A DNA stretch of 49,367 bases, taken from positions 1-49,367 of the forward strand of contig JBGVRH010000036.1 in assembly GCA_045128275.1 (NCBI GenBank), read 5' to 3'. Of the stretch, positions 40,038 through 49,209 are shown piece after piece. The number at the start of each line of letters is the position of its first letter. Positions within the stretch are counted from its first letter, which is position 1. The translations under genes and the position numbers were made by a program. This stretch comes from CAMEON01 sp045128275. Its GTDB lineage: Bacteria > Bacillota > Clostridia > Oscillospirales > CAG-272. The notes under the pieces were generated by a model, which was not told where the DNA came from, did not search any database, and saw only the letters and a program-made list of their open reading frames with translations.

Positions 40038-41753
40038 ATGCCCAACTATCTCGACAACTACAACCGCTGGCTCACCTCCGACAAGCTCTCCGACGCGGAG
40101 CGCGCTGAACTCCTCTCCATCAAGGACGACGACAAGGAGATCCAGCTCCGCTTCACCGACTACCTCTCCTTCGGCACCGCGGGTCTGCGCGGCACCATGA
40201 AGGTGGGTATGAACGCCATGAACGTCCATACCGTGGCCTACGCCACCCAGGGTCTCGCCCAGCTCATCATCGAGGAAGGCCGCACCGCTGACGGTGTCGC
40301 CATCGCCTACGACAGCCGCAACAACTCCGAGCTCTTCGCCAAGACCGCCGCCCGGGTGCTGGCCGCCGCCAACATCCCCGCCTACCTCTTCGACGAGCTG
40401 CGCCCCACCCCTGAGCTGTCCTTCGCCCTCCGCGAGCTTCACTGCGTGGCGGGCATCAACATCACCGCCTCCCACAACCCCAAGCAGTACAACGGCTACA
40501 AGGCCTACTGGGAGGACGGCGCACAGCTCCCCCCCGAGCATGCCGACGTGGTCAGCGCCACCATGCAGAAGCTGGATATCTTTGAGGACGTGAAGCTGGC
40601 CGACTTCGACGAGGCTCTGGCCGCGGGTAAGATCGTCATGCTGGGCAGAGATATGGACGAGAAGTACCTGGCTTGCGTACAGGCCCAGGCCGTCAACCCC
40701 GAGGCCGTCAAGGCCGTGGCCGACGAGCTGAAGATCGTCTACTCCCCCCTCCACGGCACGGGCTACCGCCTCGTCCCCGAGATCCTCCGCCGCTGCGGCC
40801 ACAAGAACGTCTTCACCGTGGACGAGCAGATGATCATCAGCGGTGACTTCCCCACCGTGGCCAAGCCCAACCCCGAGTACAAGGAGGTCTTCGACATCGG
40901 TATGAAGATCGCCGACGAGGTCGGCTCTGACCTCGTTGTCGCCACCGACCCCGACGCTGACCGCGTGGGCGTGGTCACCCGTACCCCCGACGGATCCTTC
41001 ACCACCATCACGGGCAACCAGATGGGCGCGCTCCTCATGGACTACATCCTCACCGCCTACGAGGAGACGAACACCATGCCCGAGATCCCCTTCGCAGTAA
41101 AAACCATCGTCACCACCGAGCTGGCCGCCAAGATCTGCGAGGCTCACGGCGTGAAGATGCACAACGTGCTGACGGGCTTCAAGTTCATCGGTGAGGTCAT
41201 CAAAGACTACGAAAAGAAGGGCTACGGCACCTTCGTGCTGGGCTTCGAGGAGAGCTACGGCTACCTCAAGGGCACCTACGCCCGCGACAAGGATGCCGTG
41301 GTGGCCGCCATGCTCATCTGCGAGATGACCGCCTACTATAAGGCCAAGGGCATGACCCTGTCGGATGCACTGGACGCCCTCTACGCCCGCTACGGCTACT
41401 GCTATGAGGCCAACGTGGAGATCTACATGGAGGGTCTGGACGGCCCCGCCCGCATGGCCGAGAAGATGAACGCTCTCCGCAATCCCGCCCCCGCCGAGAT
41501 CGCGGGCCGCAAGGTGGTCAAGTTCGGTGACTATCAGGCACAGACCATGGAGGATCGCGTCAGCGGCACGGTGGAATCCACCAACCTGCCCAAGTCCAAC
41601 GTGCTGGCCTTCACCCTGGACAACGGTGACGTCATCGTCGCCCGTCCCTCGGGTACCGAGCCCAAGATCAAGTTCTACTTCATGCTCATCGGCAAGGATA
41701 AGGACGAGACCGTGGCTAAGATGGAGGCTTACAGGGCGGGGTTGGGGGTCTGA
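40038..41753 (+). CDS. pgcA: Phosphoglucomutase/phosphomannomutase (alpha-D-phosphohexomutase)
   Basis: A 571-residue enzyme that interconverts hexose-1- and hexose-6-phosphates, feeding glycolysis, nucleotide-sugar and cell-wall polymer synthesis. All four family blocks are seen: the phospho-serine loop TASHNP (about residue 143), the metal loop DPDADR (about 305), the sugar loop GFEESYGY (about 402) and the phosphate-binding RPSGTEPK (about 535). Length matches the B. subtilis PgcA type. The start follows AAAGGA by ten bases. It stands alone between a GC-rich repeat and a terminator; no strong promoter was found, but TTTAAA and TATATA lie 18 bases apart just upstream. Confidence 0.95.
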   Translation: MPNYLDNYNRWLTSDKLSDAERAELLSIKDDDKEIQLRFTDYLSFGTAGLRGTMKVGMNAMNVHTVAYATQGLAQLIIEEGRTADGVAIAYDSRNNSELFAKTAARVLAAANIPAYLFDELRPTPELSFALRELHCVAGINITASHNPKQYNGYKAYWEDGAQLPPEHADVVSATMQKLDIFEDVKLADFDEALAAGKIVMLGRDMDEKYLACVQAQAVNPEAVKAVADELKIVYSPLHGTGYRLVPEILRRCGHKNVFTVDEQMIISGDFPTVAKPNPEYKEVFDIGMKIADEVGSDLVVATDPDADRVGVVTRTPDGSFTTITGNQMGALLMDYILTAYEETNTMPEIPFAVKTIVTTELAAKICEAHGVKMHNVLTGFKFIGEVIKDYEKKGYGTFVLGFEESYGYLKGTYARDKDAVVAAMLICEMTAYYKAKGMTLSDALDALYARYGYCYEANVEIYMEGLDGPARMAEKMNALRNPAPAEIAGRKVVKFGDYQAQTMEDRVSGTVESTNLPKSNVLAFTLDNGDVIVARPSGTEPKIKFYFMLIGKDKDETVAKMEAYRAGLGV

Positions 41754-41769
41754 TCCCACCACGCCCGCA

Positions 41770-41836
41770 GGGCATATCTCGCCTTCAGGCATATCTCGCC
41801 CGCAGGGCATATCTCGCCCGAAGGGCATCTCGCCAA
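41770..41836 (+). repeat. Four tandem ~18-bp repeats downstream of phosphohexomutase
   Basis: The unit CATATCTCGCCCGCAGGG is repeated about four times with small changes (CCCGCAGG, CCTTCAGG, CCCGCAGG, CCCGAAGG). Each unit contains a short GCCC/GGGC inverted repeat. It lies between the stop codon and the terminator, so it is in the 3' untranslated part of the transcript. Confidence 0.75.
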
Positions 41837-41906
41837 AACACAACCGATCGTCTCCGCCTTTCGGATGATCTATGAGTTTCGGTGAGGATCCCCCAACACC
41901 CATAAC

Positions 41907-41943
41907 GAAAACCACCGCCCATCACGGACGGTGGTTTTCCTTT
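41907..41943. terminator. Bidirectional terminator between convergent units
   Basis: AAAACCACCG 41908-41917 pairs with CGGTGGTTTT 41929-41938; the T-run on one side and A-run on the other serve both strands. Confidence 0.88.
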
Positions 41944-41950
41944 ATTCGAA

Positions 41951-42808
41951 TCAAGCCTTGAATATCTTCCCGACCTCGTCGAGATCCAGTCGGAAGAACT
42001 GCCACACCAGATAAACGGCGGTGACCACGGCGAGAACCGCGGTAAAGACCACGGTGGGGGTGTCCCACCACGTCCCCGCGCCCAGGGTGGGCATGAGAGT
42101 GCCGCAGAAGTCGTAGATGGCGTGGAGGGCGACACAGATCCAGATATTGCGGGTCCCCAGTAAGACCACGGAACACATAGCCCCGATGAGGAAGGAGTAG
42201 CCGATCTGCAGGATGGTCGCGCCGATCCCCGCCCCCATGAGGACGTTAACCAGATGGACTCCGCCGAAGACGGCAGAGGTGAGGATGAGGCTCCAGAACA
42301 GCCCCTTGCGGGTGGTGTGCCGCTTCTCCGCGAACATGAGGAAGATCACCCCGCGGAAGGCCAGCTCCTCGAAAAGCCCGATGGCCAGGCACTCGGCGGC
42401 GAACCAGATGAGGTATGCGGGGGCTTTATGGACAAGGTACGCATCTCCCCAGATCATGGAGAGGATGGGCATATTGTTCACCACCACCAAAAAGGGGGGC
42501 AGGGCGAACAGCAAAGATCTCCAGAAGGGCTTTTGGATGGGGTTCAGCACCCGATAACCCTCGTTCAGGAGCAACGCCAGGAACACCACCGCCCCGATGA
42601 GGCGGGTGAGGGTCATGTTGACCAGCGGTGCCAGGACGGGATCGGGGGTGAGGGTGGGCTTGGCAAGCTCCAGCCACAGAAGGATGGGGGCCGCCACGAA
42701 AATGATCGCCAGGCAGACCTTGCGGGGGAGGTAGCGGCGGCGTTTGGGCGGGGACTCGAGGGGCATAGCCGCGGTGTCGGTCACAGGCTCCATGTTCTGA
42801 TCACTCAT
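41951..42808 (-). CDS. CPBP family intramembrane metalloprotease
   Basis: A 285-residue membrane protein with about eight spans of the CPBP (CAAX protease/bacteriocin-processing, Abi) family. The family motifs are visible: FEELAFRG (E-E-x3-R, about residue 145), then GGVHLVN and ALHAIYDF with the metal-binding His residues. Known roles include prenyl-protein processing and self-immunity to bacteriocins; here none can be assigned. AAGGAG precedes the ATG, which overlaps the end of lgt by eight bases (ATGAGTGA), so translation is coupled. A shared terminator follows. Confidence 0.88.
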   Translation of the reverse strand: MSDQNMEPVTDTAAMPLESPPKRRRYLPRKVCLAIIFVAAPILLWLELAKPTLTPDPVLAPLVNMTLTRLIGAVVFLALLLNEGYRVLNPIQKPFWRSLLFALPPFLVVVNNMPILSMIWGDAYLVHKAPAYLIWFAAECLAIGLFEELAFRGVIFLMFAEKRHTTRKGLFWSLILTSAVFGGVHLVNVLMGAGIGATILQIGYSFLIGAMCSVVLLGTRNIWICVALHAIYDFCGTLMPTLGAGTWWDTPTVVFTAVLAVVTAVYLVWQFFRLDLDEVGKIFKA

Positions 42809-43673
42809 GTGCCTCTCCTTCGGTGGTCTCGGCGGTCTCGGCGGTCTCCACTACCTCGGGGGTCTCGGTCTCCTCGGCGGGTGCTTCCCCGCCCAAGGCA
42901 ACGGCCGCCTTGGCCTTGCGGTTATCCACGTACAGCTCGATGCCGAGCAGGAGCAGACCGCCCGCCAGGAGCAGGACGGAGACAAACTGGGAGGGGGTGA
43001 GGAAGTCCACGATGGTCGCGCCTCGGTAATCGTTGCGCAGGATCTCGGCGATGAAGCGCCAGACCGCATAGGCGATCATGTAGGCGGGCATGATGTACTT
43101 TTTGCCCTTCTTGAACATGATGAGGAAGATGATGGACAGTCCGAAGAGGTAGATCGCCTCAAAGAGCTGGACAGGGACAACCTTGTAGCCCAGATGCACC
43201 ATCTCGATACCGTACCACGCGTCGCACTTTGCGCCGTAGCAGCAGCCTGCCATGAGACAGCCCAGGCGGCCGAAGCCGTGGGCCACGGTGATGCAGGCGG
43301 GGGCGATGTCGGAGGCAGTGCGGAGGTGGGGGAGGTGGTACTTGTCTTTGAACAGGAAATGCCCCACGGCGAAGTAGATGATGATGAACATGGCGGTACC
43401 GCCGATGAGGCCGCCGTAGAAGGTGGCACCCGTGTTCTCCACGATCTCGAATTTGCCGTTGGCCATGAAGTTATAGAAGGCCTGGAGCAGCACCGCGCCG
43501 CCGTAGCCCAGCACCACCGCCACCACCGCGTTGATGAGGTAGAAGTTCTGGAGCTTGGCCTTCAGCCCCCGCCAGTCGGATTGCAGGCGGATGAAGATCA
43601 TGCAGGCGATCACGCCTACGGCCATAAGGATGGAGTAGAGATCCATGCCTAAAAATATTTCGTAAGGATACAT
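42801..43673 (-). CDS. lgt: Prolipoprotein diacylglyceryl transferase
   Basis: Lgt moves a diacylglyceryl group from phosphatidylglycerol to the lipobox Cys of prolipoproteins, the first step of lipoprotein maturation. This 290-residue protein has about seven membrane spans and the Lgt signature HGFGRLGCLMAGCCYG around residue 125-145. The C-terminal 40 residues are a Glu/Thr/Ala-rich tail (ETPEVVETAETAETTE in part), longer than usual. The start follows AAAGGAG. Several lipoproteins encoded in this window (transglutaminase, two small ones) would be its substrates. It forms an operon with the CPBP protease. Confidence 0.93.
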   Translation of the reverse strand: MYPYEIFLGMDLYSILMAVGVIACMIFIRLQSDWRGLKAKLQNFYLINAVVAVVLGYGGAVLLQAFYNFMANGKFEIVENTGATFYGGLIGGTAMFIIIYFAVGHFLFKDKYHLPHLRTASDIAPACITVAHGFGRLGCLMAGCCYGAKCDAWYGIEMVHLGYKVVPVQLFEAIYLFGLSIIFLIMFKKGKKYIMPAYMIAYAVWRFIAEILRNDYRGATIVDFLTPSQFVSVLLLAGGLLLLGIELYVDNRKAKAAVALGGEAPAEETETPEVVETAETAETTEGEAHE

Positions 43674-43714
43674 ACGCTTCTCCTTTTTTTGAAAGAGTCA
43701 TACTGTGCTCCTCT

Positions 43715-43720
43715 ATTATA
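43715..43720 (-). promoter_or_regulatory. Probable -10 box of lgt operon
   Basis: TATAAT on the minus strand, about 40 bases before the lgt start. The -35 region 17 bases away reads AAGGTG, a poor match. Confidence 0.5.
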
Positions 43721-43753
43721 CCGCGAAAATATGAACACACCTTGACCATTTTG

Positions 43754-43787
43754 AAAAAAAGCCGAGGGAACTGTCAAGTTCCCTCGG
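43754..43787 (-). terminator. Terminator of surface-protein gene
   Basis: On the minus strand CCGAGGGAAC and GTTCCCTCGG form a 10-bp stem followed by CTTTTTTT. It separates the ftsK-surface protein genes from lgt. Confidence 0.93.
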
Positions 43788-43819
43788 TATTCTTACGGAG
43801 TCGGGGCGATCCCCAGCGC

Positions 43820-45271
43820 TCAGTCCTTCTTACGGGCCACGAAGGCGGCGGTGATCAGGATAGCCACGGCGGTAAAGGCAACGGTGGAGCCGCAACCGCC
43901 CTTGGGGGCTTCGGTCTCGGGGGCCTCGGTGGCGGGAGCGTCGGTGGGTGCCTCGGTGGGAGCCTCGGCGGTGTCGCCGAACTCGGTCACAACGGGGGGC
44001 TCGGTATCGGGAGGAGTCTCGGGCTCTTCGGTGGCGGGAGCCTCGGTGGTCTCCTCGGCAGATTCACCGGCCAGATTGGCCACCAGCTTATTGAAGAACT
44101 CCTGGCCTGCGGGGGACAGGGGGGCGGCGTGGATGGTATTGATGTTGACGGTATCATTCCCCGCCTCGCAGACGAAGAGAACGTCATTGGCAATCTGGAT
44201 ACGGGTCACGCGGTCGCCGAAATCCTCCTGAATGTTGATCTTGGCCACCACCTCGTAGGAGGCATCGTCCCGCACCTCGATACACTCACCACGATAGTCG
44301 CCCATGAGCAGGTAGCCGTTCACGTGCTCCACGCAGTAGAAATCGTTGGCGGGGATGAGCTCCACGCAGGCAGAGCCGTCAGGGGCGATCTTCAGGATCA
44401 TGGCATCCGTCTCGGAATCCGCAATGAGCCAGATGGTGCCGTCCTCGTCCACATCCATATAGTAGCCGTCACCGGGCTTGAAGCCCTGAACCACGGTATT
44501 GGAGGGATCCGAGAAGATGATAGAGCCGTTCTCGCCGAAATCCTTGTTCAGCTTGGGGTTGGCGGGATCAGTCACGTCGTAGCAGTACAGGGCATCGTAG
44601 GTGTAGTTGGTCATGAAGTAGCAGTAGTACTTATCCCCGACCTTGGCCACGTCCACACCGTTGACACCCACCTTGATGCCGCCCTCGTCGCCGGGATTGC
44701 CGAACTCATAGACAGCGTCGCAGTAGACCTCCTCCAGAGTGCCGTCCTCCAGCTGCTTGGCGATACCCAGATCCACCACGTTGTAGTTCTTGGAGAAGGC
44801 AAAGCCCACGTAGACGTACCCGCGGTCATCGGCGGCCATACCCTTGGCGTAGGAGAAGGGATTCCCCTGGTCGCCCGCCTCGCCGTTGTAGTGGTAGTAC
44901 AGGTCGGTCACCTCGGCCTTTTGGGTGTCGAACACCGCCACACCGCGGACACCGGTACCGCCGTTCAGGGTACCCATGTAGCAGTAGCGGCCGTCGGGGG
45001 ACATGGCAAAGCCACGCATATTGACGGTGCAGGCCTGGGCATAGTTGCCGCCCAGCTCGGGGATCTCCTCCTCCCACCAGTAGGCGTAGAAGTCCTCGTT
45101 CAGCTCGGAGTAGATATCGCCGCCGAGCTGGACGTACAGGGGCTGTAGCTCAGCCTCCAGCCAAGAATCGTTGTTGACCTCGTTGGAGATGTCGCTGATA
45201 GCCGACACGCCCATTGCCCCCAGGGCAAGGAGCATAGCCAGGGTCAGAAGCCATGTGATGGTACGTTTCAT
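43820..45271 (-). CDS. Secreted surface protein with Cys-containing C-terminal anchor
   Basis: A 483-residue protein: signal peptide (1-25), a body of about 360 residues with repeated short beta motifs such as GRYCYMGTLNGG, GYVYVGFAFSKN and GTIWLIADSE that suggest a beta-propeller, then a Thr/Glu/Pro spacer (about 385-450), then GGCGS, a hydrophobic segment and RKKD. This C-terminus is like a sorting signal, but with Cys where LPXTG would be; GGCGS tails recur in clostridial surface proteins. Ligand or role is unknown. AGGAGG precedes the ATG. It lies 69 bases after the FtsK gene, same strand, and may be co-transcribed with it. Confidence 0.78.
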   Translation of the reverse strand: MKRTITWLLTLAMLLALGAMGVSAISDISNEVNNDSWLEAELQPLYVQLGGDIYSELNEDFYAYWWEEEIPELGGNYAQACTVNMRGFAMSPDGRYCYMGTLNGGTGVRGVAVFDTQKAEVTDLYYHYNGEAGDQGNPFSYAKGMAADDRGYVYVGFAFSKNYNVVDLGIAKQLEDGTLEEVYCDAVYEFGNPGDEGGIKVGVNGVDVAKVGDKYYCYFMTNYTYDALYCYDVTDPANPKLNKDFGENGSIIFSDPSNTVVQGFKPGDGYYMDVDEDGTIWLIADSETDAMILKIAPDGSACVELIPANDFYCVEHVNGYLLMGDYRGECIEVRDDASYEVVAKINIQEDFGDRVTRIQIANDVLFVCEAGNDTVNINTIHAAPLSPAGQEFFNKLVANLAGESAEETTEAPATEEPETPPDTEPPVVTEFGDTAEAPTEAPTDAPATEAPETEAPKGGCGSTVAFTAVAILITAAFVARKKD

Positions 45272-45340
45272 TGTTTGTTCCTCCTGATTGTCATGATTTG
45301 AATAGATTCCATTATGATGTCTTGTCGATACGGTATCGTA

Positions 45341-48300
45341 TCAGTCATTACTTCCCTTGCGCTTGCCGGGCAGGCCGTTGGCCTTGTAATCCGCCAGCTG
45401 CTCGTGGGTGATGCGCACGTCGCGGCCGGTCTTGTTGCCGGGATCGGGGCCTACGAAGCCATACTCCTCCATGCGGTCGATGATACCGGCGGCGCGGCCG
45501 TAGCCCAGCTTGATGGCGCGCTGGAGGGCCGAGGTGCCGATCTTCTCCTTGGAGACGATGACATCCAGGGCCTCCCAGAACTTGGGCTCCTCGCCCCAGA
45601 GATTCTGACCGCCCTCCAGGCCGTCGAAGTCGTCGATGGAGACCTGCTCCCCCTTCTTCTTGTTGACACCGCAACGGGCGGCCTCCACGGCGATGTTCTT
45701 GATGAACTCCTCGTCGTACTCCACGGGCTCGTTGTTCTCCTTGATGAAGGTGACCACACGCTCCACCTCGGACTCGCTGACGAAGGTACCCTGGCAGCGC
45801 ATGGGCTTATTGACACCCACGGGGGCATAGAGCATATCACCGCGGCCGATGAGCTTGTCGGCGCCCACCGTATCGATGATGGTACGGGAGTCCACCGAGG
45901 AGGCCACGGTAAAGGCGATACGGGAGGGGACGTTGGCCTTGATCAGACCCGTGATGACGTCCACCGAGGGACGCTGGGTACCGATGACCAGGTGAATGCC
46001 CGCGGCTCGCGCCTTCTGGGCCAGACGGCAGATGGCGGTCTCCACGTCGGCGGGGGCGGTCATCATGAGGTCGGCCAGCTCGTCGATGATGATGACGATC
46101 TGGGGCAGAGGAGGTCTTTCGGGATCTCCCGCCGTGATCTCGTTGTAGCCCGCCAGGTTGCGGACACCCACCTCCTCGATGAGGCCGAAACGGCGTTCCA
46201 TCTCGTTGACGGCGCTGTAGAGAGCCCCCGCGGCCTGCTTGGGGTCGCTGACGATGGGGCAGAACAGGTGAGGAAGCTCGCGGTACATGGCGAACTCCAC
46301 CTTCTTGGGATCCACCAGGATGAGCTTGACCTCGTCGGGCTTGGCCTTGTAGAGGATACTCATGATGATGGAGTTGATGCACACCGACTTACCCATACCC
46401 GTAGCACCCGCGATGAGCAGGTGGGGCATCTTATTGATGTCCAGGATCACGGGGCGGCCCGAGACGTCGGCACCCAGGCAGGCGGCGATGCGGCTCTTGT
46501 GGTTGCGGAACTCGGGGGTCTCCAGGATGTTGCGCAGGTAGACGGTGGAGGGCTCGGCGTTGGGCACCTCGATACCCACGGCGGCCTTACCGGGAATGGG
46601 TGCCTCGATACGCACGCCGGCCTTGGCCAGGTTCATGGCGATATCGTCCACCAGGTTGGCAATGGAGCGGACACGGACACCCGTGTCGGGCTTGACCTCA
46701 AAGCGGGTGATGGTGGGGCCGCAGGAGCAGGAGATCTCCTTGACACGGATGTGGAAGCTCTCCAGCACCTCTCGGAGCAGAAGGGTATTCTCCGCGATCT
46801 CGGCATCGTTGGCCTCGTAGCGGGCACTTCCCTTGGTCAGCATATCCACCGAGGGGAAGCGGTACTCGCGGGCAGGCTCGGCGGGAAGCTCGTCGGCGGT
46901 GTGAGCGGTGGACAGCACCAGCTCCTCCTCGGATAAGCCCGACTCGGCCACGGCGGCGAATTCCTGCTTGTTGATGGTGACCATCACCGAATCCGCGGGC
47001 TTGGCCTCGGCGGAGTAGACGATGGAGTAGTTCCCCGCCGTAGCGACCTCCTCATCCTCCAAATCCTCATCCTCGGTTGCGGTGGGATGGGCCTCGGCGG
47101 CGGTCAGGGTCACTTCATCGGGATCGGCCTCCTCGTCCAGATCGGTGGGCATGGACTCGGCCCGCTCCTCGTACAGCTCGGCCTCCTCGTCCCCGAAGAG
47201 CTGATCCTCTATGCGTTGGGCCTGATCCCCGCGGGTCTCGCGGCGGGGCTTGTCGTCGGACGACTTGTAAGCCTTTTCCACGAAGCCGTCATCGCCCTCA
47301 TCCTCCCAGTTCAGATCGTCCTCCCCCGCGTCGGCAGTAGCGGAGGACGCGGTTTTCTCGGATTCAAAGAAGGGCAGTCGCGCCTCCTCCTCGGCGGCGG
47401 GCTTGTCGGGAGCGGAGACCGTCTCACGGCCTCCCGACTCCTCCAGGATCTCGCCGGTCTCGGTATCCACCGTAGCGGTGCGGCGACCCCCGCGCTTAGT
47501 GGTCGCGGTGACCGTCTCTTCTTCATCGGGAAGAGCCTCAGGCTCCTCCTCAGAGGGAACTTCCTCGGCGCGGCGGCGGTCGGCATCCATTTTAGCGCGC
47601 TTTTCGCGGTAGGTCTCGGCGGTAGCGGCCTTGCGCTCGGCCTCTGCCTCGGCCTCCTTTTCCTCGCGGCGAGCCTCCTTCTCGGCGGCGGATCTTTCCC
47701 GCCAAGCCTTGATGGCGGCCCAGAGCTTACCGAAAACGAAGGCGGGGGTCACGCCCACCAGAAGCATGATGATCAAGGGCAGAGTCACCACGGCCAAGGC
47801 AATGGTGCCGGGGAGCTTCAGACCGGTGTAGAGCAGATTGCCCACTACACCGCCCACCACGCCACCGCTCTCAAAGGCCGCGCCGGTGTTGTAGAGATAG
47901 GTCACGTCAAAGGTCTTGGACAGGGCGGGATCCGAGGTGCAGACACCTACGTGGATCACCGCCGAGATCAGCACCATGAGCAGAACCGATAGGATGATCT
48001 TCACCGCCACCAGGTTCTCCTCGCAGTAGCGCCGCCAGAAGACGGCGAGGTTCACAAAGAGCAGGGGGAGGAGGTAAGCCGTCCAGCCGAAGCACCCGAA
48101 GAGAACCTGACAGAAGTAGAAGCCGACCACGCCCGCGAGATGCTCGTTGGCGGTCTCGGCGTCTCCCAGGGCGTTCAGCACCAGAAAGACCGAGATAATG
48201 AGGGCAATTCCCGCGAATATGTAGGGCAGGAACTGCTCCGAGAAGGTACTTCTGCGCTTGACCTTGGCGGCCAGCTGCTCCTCGTCACCGCCCTTCCTCG

Positions 48301-48511
48301 GGTTCGGCTTCTTAGCGGCGCTGGTCATCTTGGTTTGTCCCCTGGGGGACTTTTTGGCAGCGCTCCCCTTCTTCGCGGGGGCTTTGGATGCGGCGGTGGC
48401 GGTTACGGTACCCGTTTTGGCACTGCGGGGCTTCTCTCCGCTCTTGGCGGCGGACTTCCCCGCGGATGCCCCCTTGGCGGGTGTTTTTTTCAGATCCTTG
48501 TTTTCGGCCAT
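45341..48511 (-). CDS. ftsK: DNA translocase FtsK/SpoIIIE
   Basis: A 1056-residue DNA pump that moves chromosome DNA through the closing septum, at division or into the forespore. It has a basic Lys/Ala-rich start (1-95), four or so membrane spans (about 95-260), an acidic Glu/Ala-rich linker (about 290-560), the RecA-type motor with Walker A GATGMGKS (about residue 705) and Walker B IVIIIDELADL (about 810), and the C-terminal gamma winged helix (LQRAIKLGYGRAAGIIDRMEE in part) that reads orientation sequences. SpoIIIE is about 790 residues; the extra length is the N-terminal tail and linker. AGGAGG seven bases before ATG sets the start. The promoter is at 48652-48680. Confidence 0.95.
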   Translation of the reverse strand: MAENKDLKKTPAKGASAGKSAAKSGEKPRSAKTGTVTATAASKAPAKKGSAAKKSPRGQTKMTSAAKKPNPRKGGDEEQLAAKVKRRSTFSEQFLPYIFAGIALIISVFLVLNALGDAETANEHLAGVVGFYFCQVLFGCFGWTAYLLPLLFVNLAVFWRRYCEENLVAVKIILSVLLMVLISAVIHVGVCTSDPALSKTFDVTYLYNTGAAFESGGVVGGVVGNLLYTGLKLPGTIALAVVTLPLIIMLLVGVTPAFVFGKLWAAIKAWRERSAAEKEARREEKEAEAEAERKAATAETYREKRAKMDADRRRAEEVPSEEEPEALPDEEETVTATTKRGGRRTATVDTETGEILEESGGRETVSAPDKPAAEEEARLPFFESEKTASSATADAGEDDLNWEDEGDDGFVEKAYKSSDDKPRRETRGDQAQRIEDQLFGDEEAELYEERAESMPTDLDEEADPDEVTLTAAEAHPTATEDEDLEDEEVATAGNYSIVYSAEAKPADSVMVTINKQEFAAVAESGLSEEELVLSTAHTADELPAEPAREYRFPSVDMLTKGSARYEANDAEIAENTLLLREVLESFHIRVKEISCSCGPTITRFEVKPDTGVRVRSIANLVDDIAMNLAKAGVRIEAPIPGKAAVGIEVPNAEPSTVYLRNILETPEFRNHKSRIAACLGADVSGRPVILDINKMPHLLIAGATGMGKSVCINSIIMSILYKAKPDEVKLILVDPKKVEFAMYRELPHLFCPIVSDPKQAAGALYSAVNEMERRFGLIEEVGVRNLAGYNEITAGDPERPPLPQIVIIIDELADLMMTAPADVETAICRLAQKARAAGIHLVIGTQRPSVDVITGLIKANVPSRIAFTVASSVDSRTIIDTVGADKLIGRGDMLYAPVGVNKPMRCQGTFVSESEVERVVTFIKENNEPVEYDEEFIKNIAVEAARCGVNKKKGEQVSIDDFDGLEGGQNLWGEEPKFWEALDVIVSKEKIGTSALQRAIKLGYGRAAGIIDRMEEYGFVGPDPGNKTGRDVRITHEQLADYKANGLPGKRKGSND

Positions 48512-48651
48512 AGGTCAACCTCCTGTTCAATGGCAATTTTTATGTGGCACAGGGCGGGTATAGCTCCCCGAAAAGGAGGAGACACTACAGGCAAAGAGGC
48601 AAAATATCCGCCTCGGCACCGCCCGGCAAGCGTTTAGAAATATTCCATTAT

Positions 48652-48680
48652 AGTATACCACAAAATCCCGCGTAATGCAA
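48652..48680 (-). promoter_or_regulatory. Promoter of ftsK/spoIIIE gene
   Basis: On the minus strand TTGCAT (48680-48675) and TATACT (48657-48652) are 17 bases apart; TATAAT overlaps just downstream. The leader is about 135 bases. Confidence 0.78.
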
Positions 48681-48757
48681 GAGAAATTTGTAACTTTTTC
48701 AACATTTTTGCCAAACTCATCCACAAAAATTCTACAGAATTCCACAAGGAGACGGTC

Positions 48758-49177
48758 ATGAGCAAAGCCATCCACCATCCCATTCCCTGGCTCCTCCTCG
48801 CCCTGGCGGGGGCCTTCGCGGGACTGCTCAACGGACTTTTGGGGGCGGCGGGGGGAATCCTGCTGGTGGCGATCCTTCCCCGCCTGACACCGCCCGCCCG
48901 TCTCTATCCGCCCGCCGTTCCTCTGGGGCTGTACCACGAGCGCCGGGACATCCTGGCCACCGCCATGACCGTCATGCTCCCCGTCTCGGCTATCTCCTGT
49001 ATTTTCTATTGGCTGAACGGTGTCCGCCCCGAGCCAACCCTGCTCCTGCTTTTGATCCTCCCCGCCGCCGCAGGGGGGTTCCTGGGTGCCAAGCTTTTAG
49101 GACGATTACCCGACGCCCTGCTGAAGAAGCTCTTCGCCGCCCTGGTGGTGGTGGCAGGGGCACGGATGCTGTTTTGA
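48758..49177 (+). CDS. Half-size TauE/SafE family membrane protein
   Basis: A 139-residue protein with four hydrophobic segments, matching one half of the TauE/SafE (sulfite exporter-like) family: GAFAGLLNGLLGAAGGILLV at the start and GGFLGAKLLGRLPDALLKKLFA (both quoted only in part) near the end are typical. Full-length members have two such halves (about 250 residues); single-half versions are frequent in Clostridia, usually encoded in pairs. No second half is seen in this window; it may lie beyond the right edge or the protein may work as a homodimer. AAGGAG precedes the ATG. Substrate is probably a small organosulfur or organic anion, by family only. Confidence 0.8.
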   Translation: MSKAIHHPIPWLLLALAGAFAGLLNGLLGAAGGILLVAILPRLTPPARLYPPAVPLGLYHERRDILATAMTVMLPVSAISCIFYWLNGVRPEPTLLLLLILPAAAGGFLGAKLLGRLPDALLKKLFAALVVVAGARMLF

Positions 49178-49209
49178 CAGAGCCGATTGTTAAATGAACA
49201 AATTGCAGT

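Noticed and set aside
39993..41915. 640-residue open frame opposite the phosphohexomutase
   Set aside because: Shadow frame; the plus strand has all four phosphohexomutase motifs.
45328..45346. Operator or terminator at the GATACGGTATC symmetry after ftsK
   Set aside because: The stem is short with almost no loop and no T-run, so neither role is supported.
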